Positions 25,301-40,300 of a stretch of DNA of 64,000 nucleotides are shown piece by piece. Each line of letters opens with the position of its first letter. The first letter of the stretch is position 1. The stretch is from assembly GCA_030142905.1 (NCBI GenBank), contig JASJOG010000003.1, forward strand, positions 965,001 to 1,029,000, given 5' to 3'. The translations under genes were made by a program, and so were the position numbers. This DNA is from Heliopora coerulea. Lineage: Eukaryota; Cnidaria; Anthozoa; Scleralcyonacea; Helioporidae. The notes under the pieces were generated by a model. The model saw only the letters and a list, made by a program, of their open reading frames with translations, was not told where the DNA came from and searched no databases.

Positions 25301-28300
25301 AACATTGCGAACTTCGTCTGGGTTAAAATTCTTTTGAATCATAAGAACAAGAACGAAGTTCGATAGGGAAAATTTCAAACGCACTACAAAAACTCGTTAA
25401 TAATTGATAAGGAAAATCCTAATCGTGTCGTATCTTTAAATGAAATAAAAACAAGTGTACTTTCTCCTCAAATTTTGGTGGGAAAACGTTCATTTTCAAA
25501 CTTTTTTCGCAAATTAGCGTATTGAGGGGTTCGTTTTTGTATCTACTGCGAATGCTCCAGTAGATACTATGCTGTCATACAAGCTCAAAAGCGTGAGCAA
25601 GTAACAATAGAATAAATCAGAGCCAATGAAACGGCGAATACCAAGGGCTGGCCAGTTATTACTTTTCCCGATCGTTCGTCGTGTAATTTCTTCAGCATAG
25701 ATCATTTTTGGGCAATCTGTGGTAGCACGAGTCTAGGAGACTGTTTACACGAGGCCGGATCGAAATTTGAATTTGACAAAATCTGACTTGACTTTGAAAT
25801 ATTAATTAGTTTCCTACCCATTCCAGTTAAATGTCTCTTTATTGTTTACATGAAGCGAATTGACTTAAGTGAAGCGGATTGAGAAGTCAATCGGCTCAAG
25901 ATGCAGGATTGACTTGACTTCTGAAGACAATAGAAATCGACATGATTACTCAAGCGGATCGGGTTTTCCGATCCGCTTGAGATTTCAATCCGACTTCATG
26001 TAAACAGACTCTAGGTTTCGGCTGCGTTTCTGTATTTTCTCTTTTTTTTCGTGTCGCGATATTGCAATTATTTCGCAATATTTCCCTGTCCGGCCTTGCA
26101 AAAATGTTAAACGCTTCGAATGGAAGATCTTGCGATTGCTTACACGTTTGGTTTTCATCGAGCTTTTGGTAGGTTTTTTCAAGTGACTTCCATAGATAGA
26201 TTTTCCAACAGCTATGCACTATCCAATAGCTATGCACTTATTGCGTAGATATTCATAAGCTCATCGATGAAGAGCTTCACACAAAGTTTTAAAGCGATTT
26301 TTAGTCAGGTTGTCCGACGATCATCTTTCCCCGGGTCAGTGTTGTTTACGAACGACTCTACCGTGATGGTTTGATCTAAATGTCTCCTGGAAAAGATCGT
26401 TAACCGAAAAATGTGTAACATATACGTCAGTGAAACAAAAGATTGATAATTGTCAGTTTTAGTGGACTATATTTATGTGAAGTTAGCGGACTGATAACCG
26501 TGACAACGTCTTACCATTTTCAATTCCGTATGTTTGTTGCCGAAGCTCTTCGATTCTCATTTAACAACCAGTAGATCGATGAAAACAATATCATTTGTCC
26601 TTCGTCGAAACAATCGGAGTACTCCTTAAATAAATTGCAACGGATGACGATCGCATAACCTTAACTCTATCACACCTAAAGTAATTTGATTCCGTCTGAA
26701 TAAGTGACCTTCGGTTGTTCTGTACACATCTCTACTTATTCATTCGGCATGTTCCTAAAAAGCACAGCAATGTTGAACCGTTCCGTCCAATACTTAAAAG
26801 TTCATGGCATTATAGTCAAACTGTTGTTACTTGGGGAAGGACTGAGGCGAAAAATTTCACGATCAATTCGTAACAAAATGTATAAAAGCAAATAGTAAAG
26901 GAGGCGAAATAAACGGGGAATTTATAACACAAACCTTCCCCAAATTAAATTCATTATTAGAAAGCTACTTGTACTTTCGAAATACCCTCACAGAGGGCAC
27001 AATCGTTCTGGTGGCAAAGTAATGGATGGGGTCTCAGTAAGTCATTAGGGGAACATTTGGTACATATTTGAGGGACTTCCTCCCATTTATGTCATATGTA
27101 CACTTGGACGTGTCTGATTTCGTAGTGGTCAATGATTACATTACCAGTTTGGGTGGGACTTCGGGTGATCTTGGGTCTTTTTAGGACCAGGATCTCCCTA
27201 CTGAGTGTGCATAATTCTTTCATTTTCCTAACTAGCCCTGATGCCTCATATGTCCTTCTTGAACGAATTCCCAATAATCAGGTAGCTCAAGTGAACGCCT
27301 ACTAGGCGTCTTGTTCCTCGTCAATCGTTATTTATGCACTGCGACGCCGTGTTTTAAGCTAGGTAGGTATTTTGGTCAGTTATACAATGAGTTACCAAAA
27401 CTTTGCAAAGGTGATTTACTGCAGTTTTCGAAGTGTGTTGCAAGTGGCTGAAACAGTGATAAAAAGTTTTCGAAGCCTCTATCGTGTTGTAGGTCAATGT
27501 ATTCAAGCGAAAGCGAAGGGCTTATACATGTATGACAAATCGCGACAAGAATAGTTTCCATATAATCGCTGCGATCGTTGAACTTATTTTTGAACAATCG
27601 TAGTGATTAAATGGACACTATGGCTTTAAATTCACTTCATTACTCCGGACTTCAGTCGGCGCTTCGTACTAAGTAGTAGATACATGTGCGTCAAAGCATA
27701 CCTATTTTTGAAGTCATTTAAAAAACTCGCAGTACGTACTCTATCGGATCTAAAACACGCTCCGCTGTCGCCTTGCGTTTTAAATCCGATAAAGCATACC
27801 TGCTCGTTTTTTAAATACTACATAACAGAATATTAAATTGTCGGCCATTTATGAATATTGAATATTTACTGCCCTGTTGTGGTGTGCCCACATCCTCATT
27901 CAAGTTTAGTGCTTATGATGATTTCAAAATTCGGACGTCACACCACGTTACATTGTTACCGAGGATGGAACCACTTTATTTTTAACGACCTAGCATCGTG
28001 TTACCATTTAAACATTGAAATGATTGTTGATTGTAATTTCACTTACTGATCTGGCTCTACAATTGAGTTTGCGTGAATCAATTTCAATCCTAGAAATACG
28101 AAAATACTGCACTCAAAATGGATTAAAACAAATATTTTCGGATGTGGGATTATAACTTTAAGGAATCCACTGGTAGTGAACTTTGAAGAAAATCAAACTT
28201 ATAATGTGTAAATTATAATTGCTTACTGTAACAAAATCCGGTTGACATCTGAATTAAAAAATTTGCACTTTCCATCCCCACCAGCTCTTCGCGCAGCTTC

Positions 28301-31300
28301 GATCAACTTTTGGACGCTCAAAATCAAAGAAGGTGGAAGTCCCTCCGGTAAAGTTACTGCTGCACTACCATTAACAGTTGAACTATCATTTTCATTGACA
28401 TCATGACTAGAATTCATGTGTATTCCTGTAAAATCACCTGATGTAGTGTTCATCACGTCAGATATATTGCTTTTTTCTAGTTTATTTACTGGACTTTGCA
28501 GACTGACGGGAGACATTGTTTTAGAGAGCCCTGAAGCGTTGTGGCGTGGTAAGAGGTTATCTTGAGTTAGACCATTTCCAGTAGATCCATTCAACTGACC
28601 ATCAGAGCTAATCGACTTTTTATATTTTACCTTCTTTTCTTTATCATCACTAAAAATTTAAACGTTAACGATTACCTAAAACCGCATACAGTAAATACTA
28701 ATCTGTGAAATGATTGCATGGCAATTTTTTCATAATACCAAATTAGGAATAGTCAGGGGCGCAACTAGGAACTTCGAAGGGCAGGGGTCGGATGGTAGTA
28801 TCAAGGCGTCATTAAAGCGATTTTGATCATTTCCAGTGAAGTAGATCTACGTGGCCTTGAGAAACGAGGGCAAAAAGCTGTCACTAAAAGGGCACATATA
28901 AGATTTCCCGCAAAAAGGACAGGGGTCGTGACCCCCACAACCCCCCACTAGTTGCGCCCCTGATAGTAAGGCAACTGAAAATAACTGACAATAAATGCAA
29001 CAGTACACAGTGTTCTAGCTAGGTTGGGAAATTGAGAGAGCGGGAAATTTGCATATCAAGGCCACAGCGATTCTTGTATAATTTCTTAGTTGAAGAAGCT
29101 TCCACTTAGCCACACCACTTAATAATCAATATACTGAACTTTCTTTTCCAAGGCATCGTCACTATTAAAAAGAACTTTACGTAATAGTTTTCAATCGAAC
29201 ATGTTTTCACTCGAGTCTCCCAGGTAAACATACAACACGTCTATGTTTTTCCACCCAGACGACAGATTTCATTGGCTCCTCGCGATGCTTAACCATAACC
29301 GCGCGTTTACTACGCCGTTGGCCGTATGATAATGACGAGAAGATAAGAGAGGGAAGGAAAAATCACAGGGTGCTCAGCAAAACGAAAGAGCGCTCGTGAA
29401 AATGGGAGGGTGGAGAGCCCTTTCGTTCAGGCCTAGCTGGAACACTATGTACACATGAATAACCTGTACAATAAAACTTTTTTTCGAAAGATAGGAATAT
29501 ATTTAATATTATAACAAACAAAACTGATATTATGATATTGGTTTCTCATCTGAACATTATTTTCAGTTGAATGGAGTCTAACATCAAGAAATCAGCGGCC
29601 TTAAAAGCTATGCTAATAGTTGCTAATATGATAATATTATGCCATGATTATTGACCAAACTGAGACTTCTGAGGGTTTCCCCGTTCTTCAGTTTAAATGT
29701 TCTGTTCAATTGAACCAGTAATTGACCAGTAATACGTGCATGGACTTAACACCACAAAAACAAATCAAATTCTGTATGTTCGCAACACTGGTATTGGTGC
29801 AAACTCGACAAAAAAGGGGTAAGTAATAAGGGCAAACGCATTGTTTTATGATATAGGTTACAATTCGTTTTGCAAGCCACTGATCAACAATAATCTAATA
29901 TTAAATCTTTCTGGCCGAAGAGGTTCGGAGTTAAAGGGAGTTTTACGTACAAATGAAATATTCCATCTAAGGTTCTTTAGAAACGGCTATATTAAGATGT
30001 TGTATCAAGACAATCTGCGTAAATGATTCAATAAATTTCAACCATTATATACTTTGCTGGAACACGTTTTAAGCAATCACATGTACCAGGCAGTTCAATG
30101 AGGTGTCACTACATCAGAAATTTTGAACGACCATTTTCAGTAACATGAAAGAAGCTACGAAAAGTTAAAGAAAAATATTTTGCTCTCTCGTTGCTCTTCA
30201 TCTTTTGTGAACCAATCGTCACCCTGCGTATGTCTCAACATCAATAGAAATTGGTATATACACAACAATGGTGACTCCGAAGATTGAAACCATTTTTATT
30301 TTTAACATTTCGACTATCTTGTAGTCATCTTGTAGTCAGTTGACACGACAATCACACTACACCCACAGCATTACTGATGATAACTACAAGATAGTCGAAT
30401 CGTTGAAAATAAAAATGATTTCAACCTTCGGAGTCACCATTGTCGTTTATTTAATCTAAATACTCAGTGGTTATCAAAATTTCTGAACAAATTAGTACCT
30501 TTCTGAAGAATAACCACAAATGTACACTACTCAAACGTAACCGTCTTCTACTCCAAGCAAAAAGGCTTCCAAAGGAAAAGCTCATAATTTTTTATTCGAG
30601 TACGTAAAATCTAATCACAAACCTGTTTAATCTAATTTTCTTCACATTTTTCTCCTTTTCTCCACCAGACAAGCATCTTTTCCCTTCCTTTATTTTCCTT
30701 TCTTTGTGTTCCTTAATTTTCTTCGATTAAAACAACAATGAAAAAAACAAGAAAATACATATTAAAGATAGAAAATTACCACCACACTATCTCTCTGTGC
30801 TTTGAGAGAAACACGAATGATGTCATCGCACTCACAAAATACTAAAAATAAAAATCTACAAGCTATGTCTAACGTATACCGTACAGGTAAGTCAATTCCT
30901 TGGGCCGCTATTTGCAGTATCATCAAACACCAAATCAGCAGTAGCGAGGCACTTATTCACAAAAGGCACTAAACTCGTATATTGTAATAGAGTAAATAGT
31001 CACGATTTTATCCCAACCTTTGGAGTTTTTTTCTTTCTTGAATCTTTAAAATCACTGTCACTATGAAAAAAAAAATTTTTTCAGGTTAGGAGGTGAGAAC
31101 AAACGATGAACTGTAAAAGTTCAGGGGTTTTGGCCAGAAGTTTTGGTACCCAATGAGTATTTTAATAAAATACAAAACAACGGAAACTCCGAAAAAGAAA
31201 ACACTTTTTACTATCTACGTTTCGACTGCGTTGCAGTCATCATCACTCCTGATGACTGCAATGTAGTCGAAACGTAGATAGTAAAAATGTTTTCACTTTT

Positions 31301-34300
31301 CGGAGTTTCCGCTGTTTTGTATTTTGTTCAATGTTTTAACTACGTGTGCTGTGACGGAAACACGAATGATGTCATTGCAATCGGAAAATACTAAAAATAA
31401 TAAAGAATCTACTAGCTACCTTTCATGGATACCGTACCGATGTTTCGTCTGGTAGAAATGTGCCAAAAACGGTCAAAGAATTGTTTCAACGATTCTAACA
31501 GTCAAATCAATGACAAACTTTAGTTTAAAAACTTTTTTTCCCAACCTTTTTTCATCACCAGACGAAATTGGTCGAAAGTTCAGCTCCCCCATGTTGATAT
31601 AAAATCCTCCATGTTCTGTGGTCCAGTCAGCAGGAACGAGCTCATCATACTATAAACAGAGAATTAAGTAAGTTTAAATGTAGGGACGAGCAAATGTCGT
31701 TCTTTCAACCAACACCCATGGTACACTAAGTAAGTTCTACATTAATCATTACGGCATAACGGCATGGTAATAATCGCAGACTTACTTTCACAAACAAATT
31801 AGTTTTACAAGTAAATGATAACAAAGGTGCTCTCCAATACCAGTTTTATAATGCAAATATATAATTATAGATGTAAACACATCTACTTCTCGATTGTTTA
31901 CTGAAAGCAGCTCAACAAGTTGGGCTTAGTGAAGAATATGCAGTAAACGAGCTACTCAAGACTACCATTGAGTTAGTCCATTCAGTTTTTATCCAGAATT
32001 CATTTAGAGGGACTGGACATCTTCAGCAATCCAACAAATTTTGAACTTGGAATACTGGCTAGTGAAATAACCTGCACAGTTCTAATGTGCGAAGCATCCC
32101 CTTGTAATTTGCAAATTTGAGGGGTACACTTCACCACTCTCAATTGTTTTACTTTAGCATAAGGAAATACTGAAAGAGATGAACGACAAGTGCAGTTTTA
32201 GCATTCCTGGGTGTTACTTAGGCAGAAATTTGTAAACACAACGACACTCATGTATCACCGCTTTGCTTCCGCTGTTTTAGACATTTTTAAAAAGCAAACC
32301 AGGATCTCATTTACAAGAACCAATGGGAATTTTCTCTTTCGGCCTTTACACTCGATCACATTCACAGGAAATGCAATTTGTATTTGATGAACCAAAATTA
32401 TATATACAAAACTGTGGTCAAGCTGTCGGCAAAGGCCCTCGTTGGGCAGTTGGCACTTGGCAGAGAGCTGAACTAGATTCTTGGGGTGGCGGGTTAGATT
32501 CGGACCTGGAGGCCCTAGACTTGTATTTTTCTCAACTGTTGCCCCCGTGTCTTAAAATATATAAAACACTCTGACAATCGAGAACTTCCTTCATAGTATA
32601 CAAATTTAATTTTATGTTTCATATTTGTTTAGCAGCTCAGAACCGGTTTTCCTTTCCTTTCATTTTTATATTACTTAGTTTACATCTGCCATTACTTACC
32701 CTTTCGTACTGAAACATTGGCGTAGGAATGTGGATATGGATGGAAGGTGACCCCTATTCTTCAATTTGGGGACGATATATGTATGTTATGGCCCCTCAAA
32801 AATTTAAACCTTAGGAATAGGAAATTGTTTTCCAACACACTATTTCACGTTTTTTATGCTTTATACAGTACTTATCAAAAAATGTCAGATGTTAGACTGA
32901 CTTGTATGACCTGGGCAGCACCAAGACGTTTTTTCATCTGCTTTAGAAACCCATGTAATGTACAGTATTTGCTACAAAAAGTATATCTTTGCATTAATAT
33001 TCTCCTAACACAACAAAACAGTTACATCTTCTTGTCAGTACTCATTTTAGACCCTATGGTTTCACTCTGAAACCTTAATCTCAATAAGGCCTTCATCAAT
33101 ATTTACAGGCATTGAAGATTTGACATAAGACTGTGTTCCAGTCACTCAATCTCACAAGAAACACAGGCAATACTCAAGTTAACAAATTTTTATTTCCCTA
33201 GCAGCGCTAAAATCGATTCAAAACATAGAAGTCTAAAAATTTTCTTATTCTACTCCAAAAAATTTCCAACTAGGGCCCTGCAATACTTCATTCTAATACC
33301 ACTGTAGCAAAGTGATCATCACTCTTCTTATGAGCTGTTTTGTGTATAAAGTTCTTACAACAAAACACTCATTTAGGACTAACTTTATCTGTTCACCCTA
33401 TCTCCACCTGGTGTAGAATTTGTACCCCATTCCTCATGGTTTTTTTAACATTACTGTGACTCTGGAAGGAATACAAGCATGGAGTTGAAATTGTCAAGGG
33501 CACTTTTGCTGTCTTTTGTGATAATATAATAATTGACTATCTAATGATAACAACACATCATGTAACCATGATTTAGCTTAGAAAAATTGCTTCTACTTTA
33601 ATTGTTGTCTTTGTAATGCAGCAGCATTTAGATAACAAAAATGGCATTTGTGTGCACAGGAAAGGATGATACATGTAAATAGATGTGGAGGTGGAATCAC
33701 TCAATACAGCATTTGTCCCAATTCTCACCCAAATATCTTAACTTCTAGAGCCAGTTCCTAAACATACAGTGACCCAACCAAGGTGGGCATCAATGGGGAA
33801 AAGTTATCAGCTTTTTCCAATAGCTCATAAATTGGGTAGAATTGTACAACAGGTACATAAACAGGAAGCAGGAAGTTTGGTCAGTAAAAGAAATTGGTTA
33901 GTCAGTAAATAAGGCTGCAGTTGGTGACACCCCCCCCAACCAAAATGGTCAAGGCATTTCACAATGACTATCACAAAAAGTTCTTTACAGTAATTATGAA
34001 ATTTCCTCCTCATGTTTCTCTTAGGAGGGTTCTAAAACAAACATTCCAATATGATCACTATATGTAAATGATAGTGTCAGTTATTTCAAATAAAATGCCT
34101 CAAAATACAACATTGCAGATAAATATTTCAATACCTTGGAGAAATTTGGAACTGCTCAGCAAGCTTGCAGTACCAGACAAATGAAACTTAACAACAAGAA
34201 CTGAGTGATACATTTGTTATAATAATTTGTGGCTGCCAAATGAAAATTGTGTTATATTTAATTTACAAAACTAAAGAAAAACCACATTAACAGAACTTTC

Positions 34301-37300
34301 ACTAATTTTTCAACCTACATCTGTTAAATTTTTATAACATAATTAATACCATGTATATACTGTATAATTTGATAAGAACATTCAAATGCACAAAATACAA
34401 TTTCAAGTACCTTATTTATAACAATACGAAGTCAACGATTATTGTTATTACAGATGTCTTAATGATCAGAAATTAATTGTACTTGGTAACCTCCAATAAC
34501 TGGGAACTTTTTGGCTGATCAGTTATCAGCTGATCAACACTGTAATCTTTAGCATAATTTATAATTAGCATGTTGACTTCTTTACTTGCCTTTTTGGCCT
34601 TTAATTATCAAAAATACATTCACTTGTTGAAAAAAGGACTGAATTTTAGAATGTCAGCTGAATTTCATAGGTTTCTTGTTTCACTACTTTGCCACTTTAT
34701 ACATTTTTAGATGAAGCTTTTTTTCTGCAATTGTTTTGAAAACAATGATTGGTTACTTACTTGAGCCTTCAACTTCTAGTGATGAGATGGTAGCTTGGCT
34801 AGAGCCAATCAATTTTAGTAATTAAACAGTACCAATCTTCCCAATGTTTCTTGTAAAGTTTAAGTATCAAGAATCACAGCTGATAAATATTGGCAAGGGC
34901 CAACATAGCATCTGATCAAGCCTTATAACTATTATAAGGGATCAGAATTTATTGGATCAGTAAACTGGATTTTTTTCAATTGAGTCATATACCTCTATAT
35001 GCCATACTGTATTATAAAAGTGATTTTATAAGCTTATATTGCAATCAATATATCAATCAATATAATAAATATACATACTGCTTCTGAATCATCAACAAAT
35101 GAATCTGTTATGTCATAACCATATGTAACATCAACAAGATCCTATAAAGAAAAAGAAAAATTTTACACTTAGCAACATGTACACTATACTGTATTACATC
35201 AATCAAGCACAACACTAAAGTACAATAAATTCAACCTTTGACATGCATGTTGTTTTATAATTTTGCTTGGTTGAATATTACAATTATTTCTACCCAGCAT
35301 ACACTGTGCAAGTTGATATCAGTCAAAAAATTTTTACCTAACCCAATCAAACATTGCACTGTTATGGTAGTTACTTGCCAAAGCTGGATGAAAGGTGTGA
35401 TATTTTACAGCTAAGTCAAGTTTTTTTTTAATTATTAGAGCTAATACTTGCACACTGGTGGTCAAAAAGAATCGATCACACAGAAGCTAAAGATGGTGAC
35501 ACCTTAAACATTGCAACAAATCTTATCATGATAAGTAATTACACTGAAAACAAACAGAAAACAAATCTTAATATTTAGTGGTTCCTCCATGAGCTTTGAT
35601 CACTGCTTTACACCTTCGAGGCATGCTATTTGTTAAAATGTTTAGCTTATCCAATGGAAGGCCTTGCCATACAGCTTTTATAGCACTCCAAAGTTCTGTG
35701 ACATTGGTAGGGTTTTGCTCTTGGACCATTGTCTCAAGTTAGTCCCATAGATTCTCAACAGGGTTGAGATTGGGTGACTGTGCTGGCCATTCCATAAAAG
35801 TTATGCCCTCTTCCTTCAGCCAAACTTTGACAAGGCAGGAGGTGTGACAAGTTGTATTGTCATGCTGGAATATCCAACCATCTGGTATGGTCAGCATGTG
35901 TGTGGTTGGAATAAGCGAATTTTCTAGGAGATCAACGTATCGTTCTCCATTGAGTTTTCCATCTATCTTAGAAAGACAGCCAACACCTCTTGCATTGATG
36001 CAGCCCCATACCATGATGCCACCACCTCCATGTTTGACAGTTGTCTGAATGCAGCTTTTCTTTAGTTCTTCACCAGCCATTCTTCTGACATACACCTGTC
36101 CATCACTCCTAAGAAGAAAAAACCTTGATTCATCACTGAAGATAACTTGGGACCACTGTTCAGCCATCCAATCTTTGTGTGCTTATGCAAACTGTAATTA
36201 AGACTTCTTATGGCGAGCAGTAAGCCTAGGCTTCTTTCTGGGCTTGCAGCCCTTTAGACCAGCCTCTCTAAGCCTTCTTTAGGTGGTGGAAACTAAGATA
36301 TTGACACCATGTTCAATTGGCATCTTGGTTTTTGTTTGCGGTGCAATCTTGTAGTGATTTGACTTTCTTTTCTTTACCATGAGCCTGTCCTCCCTCTCAG
36401 ATGTCTTTTGTTTCTGTCCAGGGATCTTGGCATCTTTCACACTATCAGTGAGTCTCTTCTTCTTGAGGATTTCACTGACACTGCTTTGAGTACAACCCAC
36501 ACGAGGAGCAGCAATTTCATGTTGTGTGTAGCCTTCTTCAGATAATGCCAGCACTTTTCCTCGATCTTCCAAACTGATTCTTCTCTTTGGACCCATCATT
36601 TCGTATCTTCCAATTTGTGACAGGCCAACAACCCTTTCTTGTAAGACTTGAAATTCATTTAGCTTATGCTATAAAATACTTTAAAAACAGAATATCTCTA
36701 CAAATATTATGGGACACATCTCAATCTACCCAAAACATTCATTACTATGCAGGCTGTTGGTGTATGATGTGCTTCTTGTCTGCCTATGTAGGCAGAAAGT
36801 AACATAAATCTTAACATGACCAATTCTTTTTGACTGCCAGTATAGCAGCAAACTGAGCTGTGATTGGATATTTCAAAAAATAATTCACTGACTACCTCAC
36901 CACTTGTGACCTTACCTTTTTAAAAAGATATTCATTCTTTTATCTTACTGATGTAGACATATGTCAAAAATTATATTGGCATCAGTCAGTGCTTAGAAAA
37001 ACAATCGACAGTCCTAATTATCCTTTCTTTGGTACTGTGGTAAGCATTAAGAAATGGCAAGTCCTGATTTAATTTTTTTTTGTATCACTTGCATTTGCTC
37101 AATAATTACAAGCATTAGAAGTTTCCACTTGATGAGGTCAATGAATATATCAGCTAGATCAGTACATATTAGATCTTTGATATTTATCCAAGTTTTTTTC
37201 AAGAAGGTTATGAAACTTGCCAAATACATGTACCAACATAATTGCAAGCTTGTCTACTGTTCATAATTGAATAGTTACCATGGAAACATATTAGAAGTCA

Positions 37301-40300
37301 AGCACCTGTAAAGCATAAGTGAACATAATTATAATATTAAGTGAGATGGCTAAGTATTACAAACACTTTTGATTCACTCATTAGGAAACGTGTGCTAAAT
37401 CATATCCAAAATAAAGTGAGCAATAGATGTTCAGGGATCACAAAAAAATATATTTTGAGAGAAGTACATATACACCTGATCCCTGATCTTGCAAAAGAAT
37501 GGGTCTGGGACACAGTTGGTTCCAGTGAAGAACTCAAATGCCAATATTACTGCCACATTTTGTTGCATTCCAAATTACATTTTTAAATATTAAAGGTTTT
37601 ATTCTTTACTGAACTAGCCCATATAAACAGTAATGTCATCATGCAAAAACTTAAAATGGTTATTAAAGGGATTCTTCATTTCTCAATGTATATTTTTTTA
37701 TGTACAAAGAAAATGAAGCATCAATTTTTTTGTTTCATTAGCTTTTTAATATAGAGCAACAGATAATTTTAGTAAAATTGGTGAAATCCCTTCAGATCAC
37801 AAAACCTATAGCTTGTATAATACAAAAACAATTTTTTACTCCAAAACCGACTGATTAACCCATTAAAAGCAAGTGCTGCACTCTGTCAAATAGAATTGTC
37901 TGGTACATAATTGCGGAATAAAATTCTCAAGTCTACCCTTGTCCCATACGGGGTTAATAAATGTATAAGAGAAAATTGCAACTTGATTATCCTTGAGTGT
38001 TCACACTCAATTGGTTTTAACTATTTGAATGAAGATAATAATTCAGTTTTAAAATGCAACAGTTATTCTTACTGATCATACTTGTGCAAGATGTCATTTT
38101 ATAAAAATTATTTTTTAAAATTATTGTGGTGCTATATAATTAAAAAAAAAAAAGTTGCAAGTTGAAGAATTCTGAGGAGTATTGGGTGCATACACTTGTC
38201 ACTTCTACATGAACAAACAAAAATTTGTCATTTGAACCTGAAATCCACACAGAAAATAAGAGTACATTAGTGAATTTGTTAACAGTTGTTTACAAGCCTT
38301 GATGCAATTTTGATCTTCATGACCCTGCTAGAGATTGTTTCAACAACTTGTTATAGCCCTGCACATATTGAGTTGCAACAAACTCATAGGTTGCAACTTT
38401 GTTTCAGCTAGATGAGATGACAGGATCACCCCAGCTTGCTAATATAAGGCCTAAAAATTAGTGTCAGCACCTGGCAGTGTCCATATATATACACTGTACT
38501 GATGTATGTACTGTATCTTCAATGACAATACAGTATCCCACTGCTTACCCATAGTAATGCTCAAGTCAGCACAATCAACTGCTCCAATCCCATAACTATC
38601 TTTTGTGGCTTGCCAGAAGATAAATTATCAATTACAGTAACCCGCAACACATCAACTTTGCTGATGTCTCAAAGGCATCAGGACAATCAACATAACTGAA
38701 TTAATACAACTTAAAGTCAGCAATTTTGCCAGTATATGGCATGCCTACCACTGTATGTGAGCATAACCATTAACCATCCTTTGCAGTTCTTAATCAGCAG
38801 GGCTGTAACATAACTACTGCAATCCAGTCATGAACACAACTTGGAACTACCATACTACAGTATATAAGGTTTCAGACTTCAAAGTCTGACAACTTACCAA
38901 CTGAGCTATAAGACCAAGGTTGTGTGCAGTAAAATCAATTACTTGATGTGCTTAGGTTAAGAATGAGGTATATACTTTAAGTTCTAAGGTCATTAAGCTT
39001 AGCAAGTACATGTATTATACTTCACCTTAGGTCCATGTTATAATTAGAATGAAATATTTTGGGCAACTGCATGCTTTTGTAATTCATGAGCTACTGCAGG
39101 TCCTGTTACAAGCTGCAAGGGATTTTTAATCATAAAACTAAAACTAGACAGGCCTTGATTGCTTAGGCTGGAAACAGCTATATGCAATTTGTATAATCTG
39201 GGTGATAAAGTACATAGGGCGATAACCAGAAAATGTCCAGCAATTGTTCCACACAAAACAACCAATAGCAGCAGCTTGGCTACACAGTGCAGTTGTTCAT
39301 GCAGTGAAATTGCATAACAAAAATTGCATGCAAGTGCAGTTGAAACAGGGTATGAAGCAGGAACTACTTCACAACTTTTGGTATGTTATACTTAAAGATG
39401 CTCTACCAGTTGAGCTACTGCAGGAGGCCAAAAATAGGAGAAGATCATATGACAGTATGTGCCGACTGTATCATTACATATTTAGAACTAAGCTTTAGTT
39501 CCTTAAATGATGAAAGCTGAACTATACCTTAGTGAAACATCAAGAACTAGATATGCTTAGGTTAAGAATAAAGTACTCCACAGATTGGCCAATAAAAGAC
39601 AACTTTGCAGTGCTGCCAAAAGCAGGGTAAACCCCTTCCAGTTGTAAACTAATTTGAATAAACCTCACAAAGGATGGAGTTTGCATTCCTTAATTTTAGA
39701 AATTTTTCATGAGATATAAAATTTTCCCTGTGAATTGTTGGTAATGCACTATGCCTCACCATATGAACTTCAGAAATGAAAAAACAGTCAAGCATTTCTA
39801 AATTTAAATTAAATGTAATATGTACAGGTAATACCAAGCTCAAAACTTTACAGTAAGTCCATGAATGATGACTCCATACTATCTATACTCCAAAGCTTTA
39901 CTTTCAGTTAAACCACACATATTGACATATTGTCATGTAATATAAAATCATTTGTTCTTTCGTGTCTGGAACACAGAAGTTGCCTAATTAGAATGCAAAA
40001 AAGAGCATGACTTGTTGTCTTATTTTACTCAGAACCACTGATGGCACATGAGCAATAATTCTTTATTCCAGTGATAAAAATTCTAAATTCAATATAGTAC
40101 TTTCCAGCCAACTGGGCCCTTTGATTTCCTCCAGGTCCCCTTATTTCTTATGGGCCCAGGATCAATTTGACTACCCCCCCTTGGCAGCACTGCAAATTTG
40201 CAACTTTTGGCATACTAGCCGGATGCTATACTGAGTGATCTGTGTGCCATGAGTTGGATGCATTGTTATCAGGTAGCAGTAGCCACTGGCTTTGTATGGC

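Noticed and set aside
31250..31281. True hammerhead core in the foldback CTGATGACTGC...GTAGTCGAAACG
   Set aside because: The best hairpin uses the GA of CTGATGA itself, so the core bases would be paired; kept only as hammerhead-like signature.
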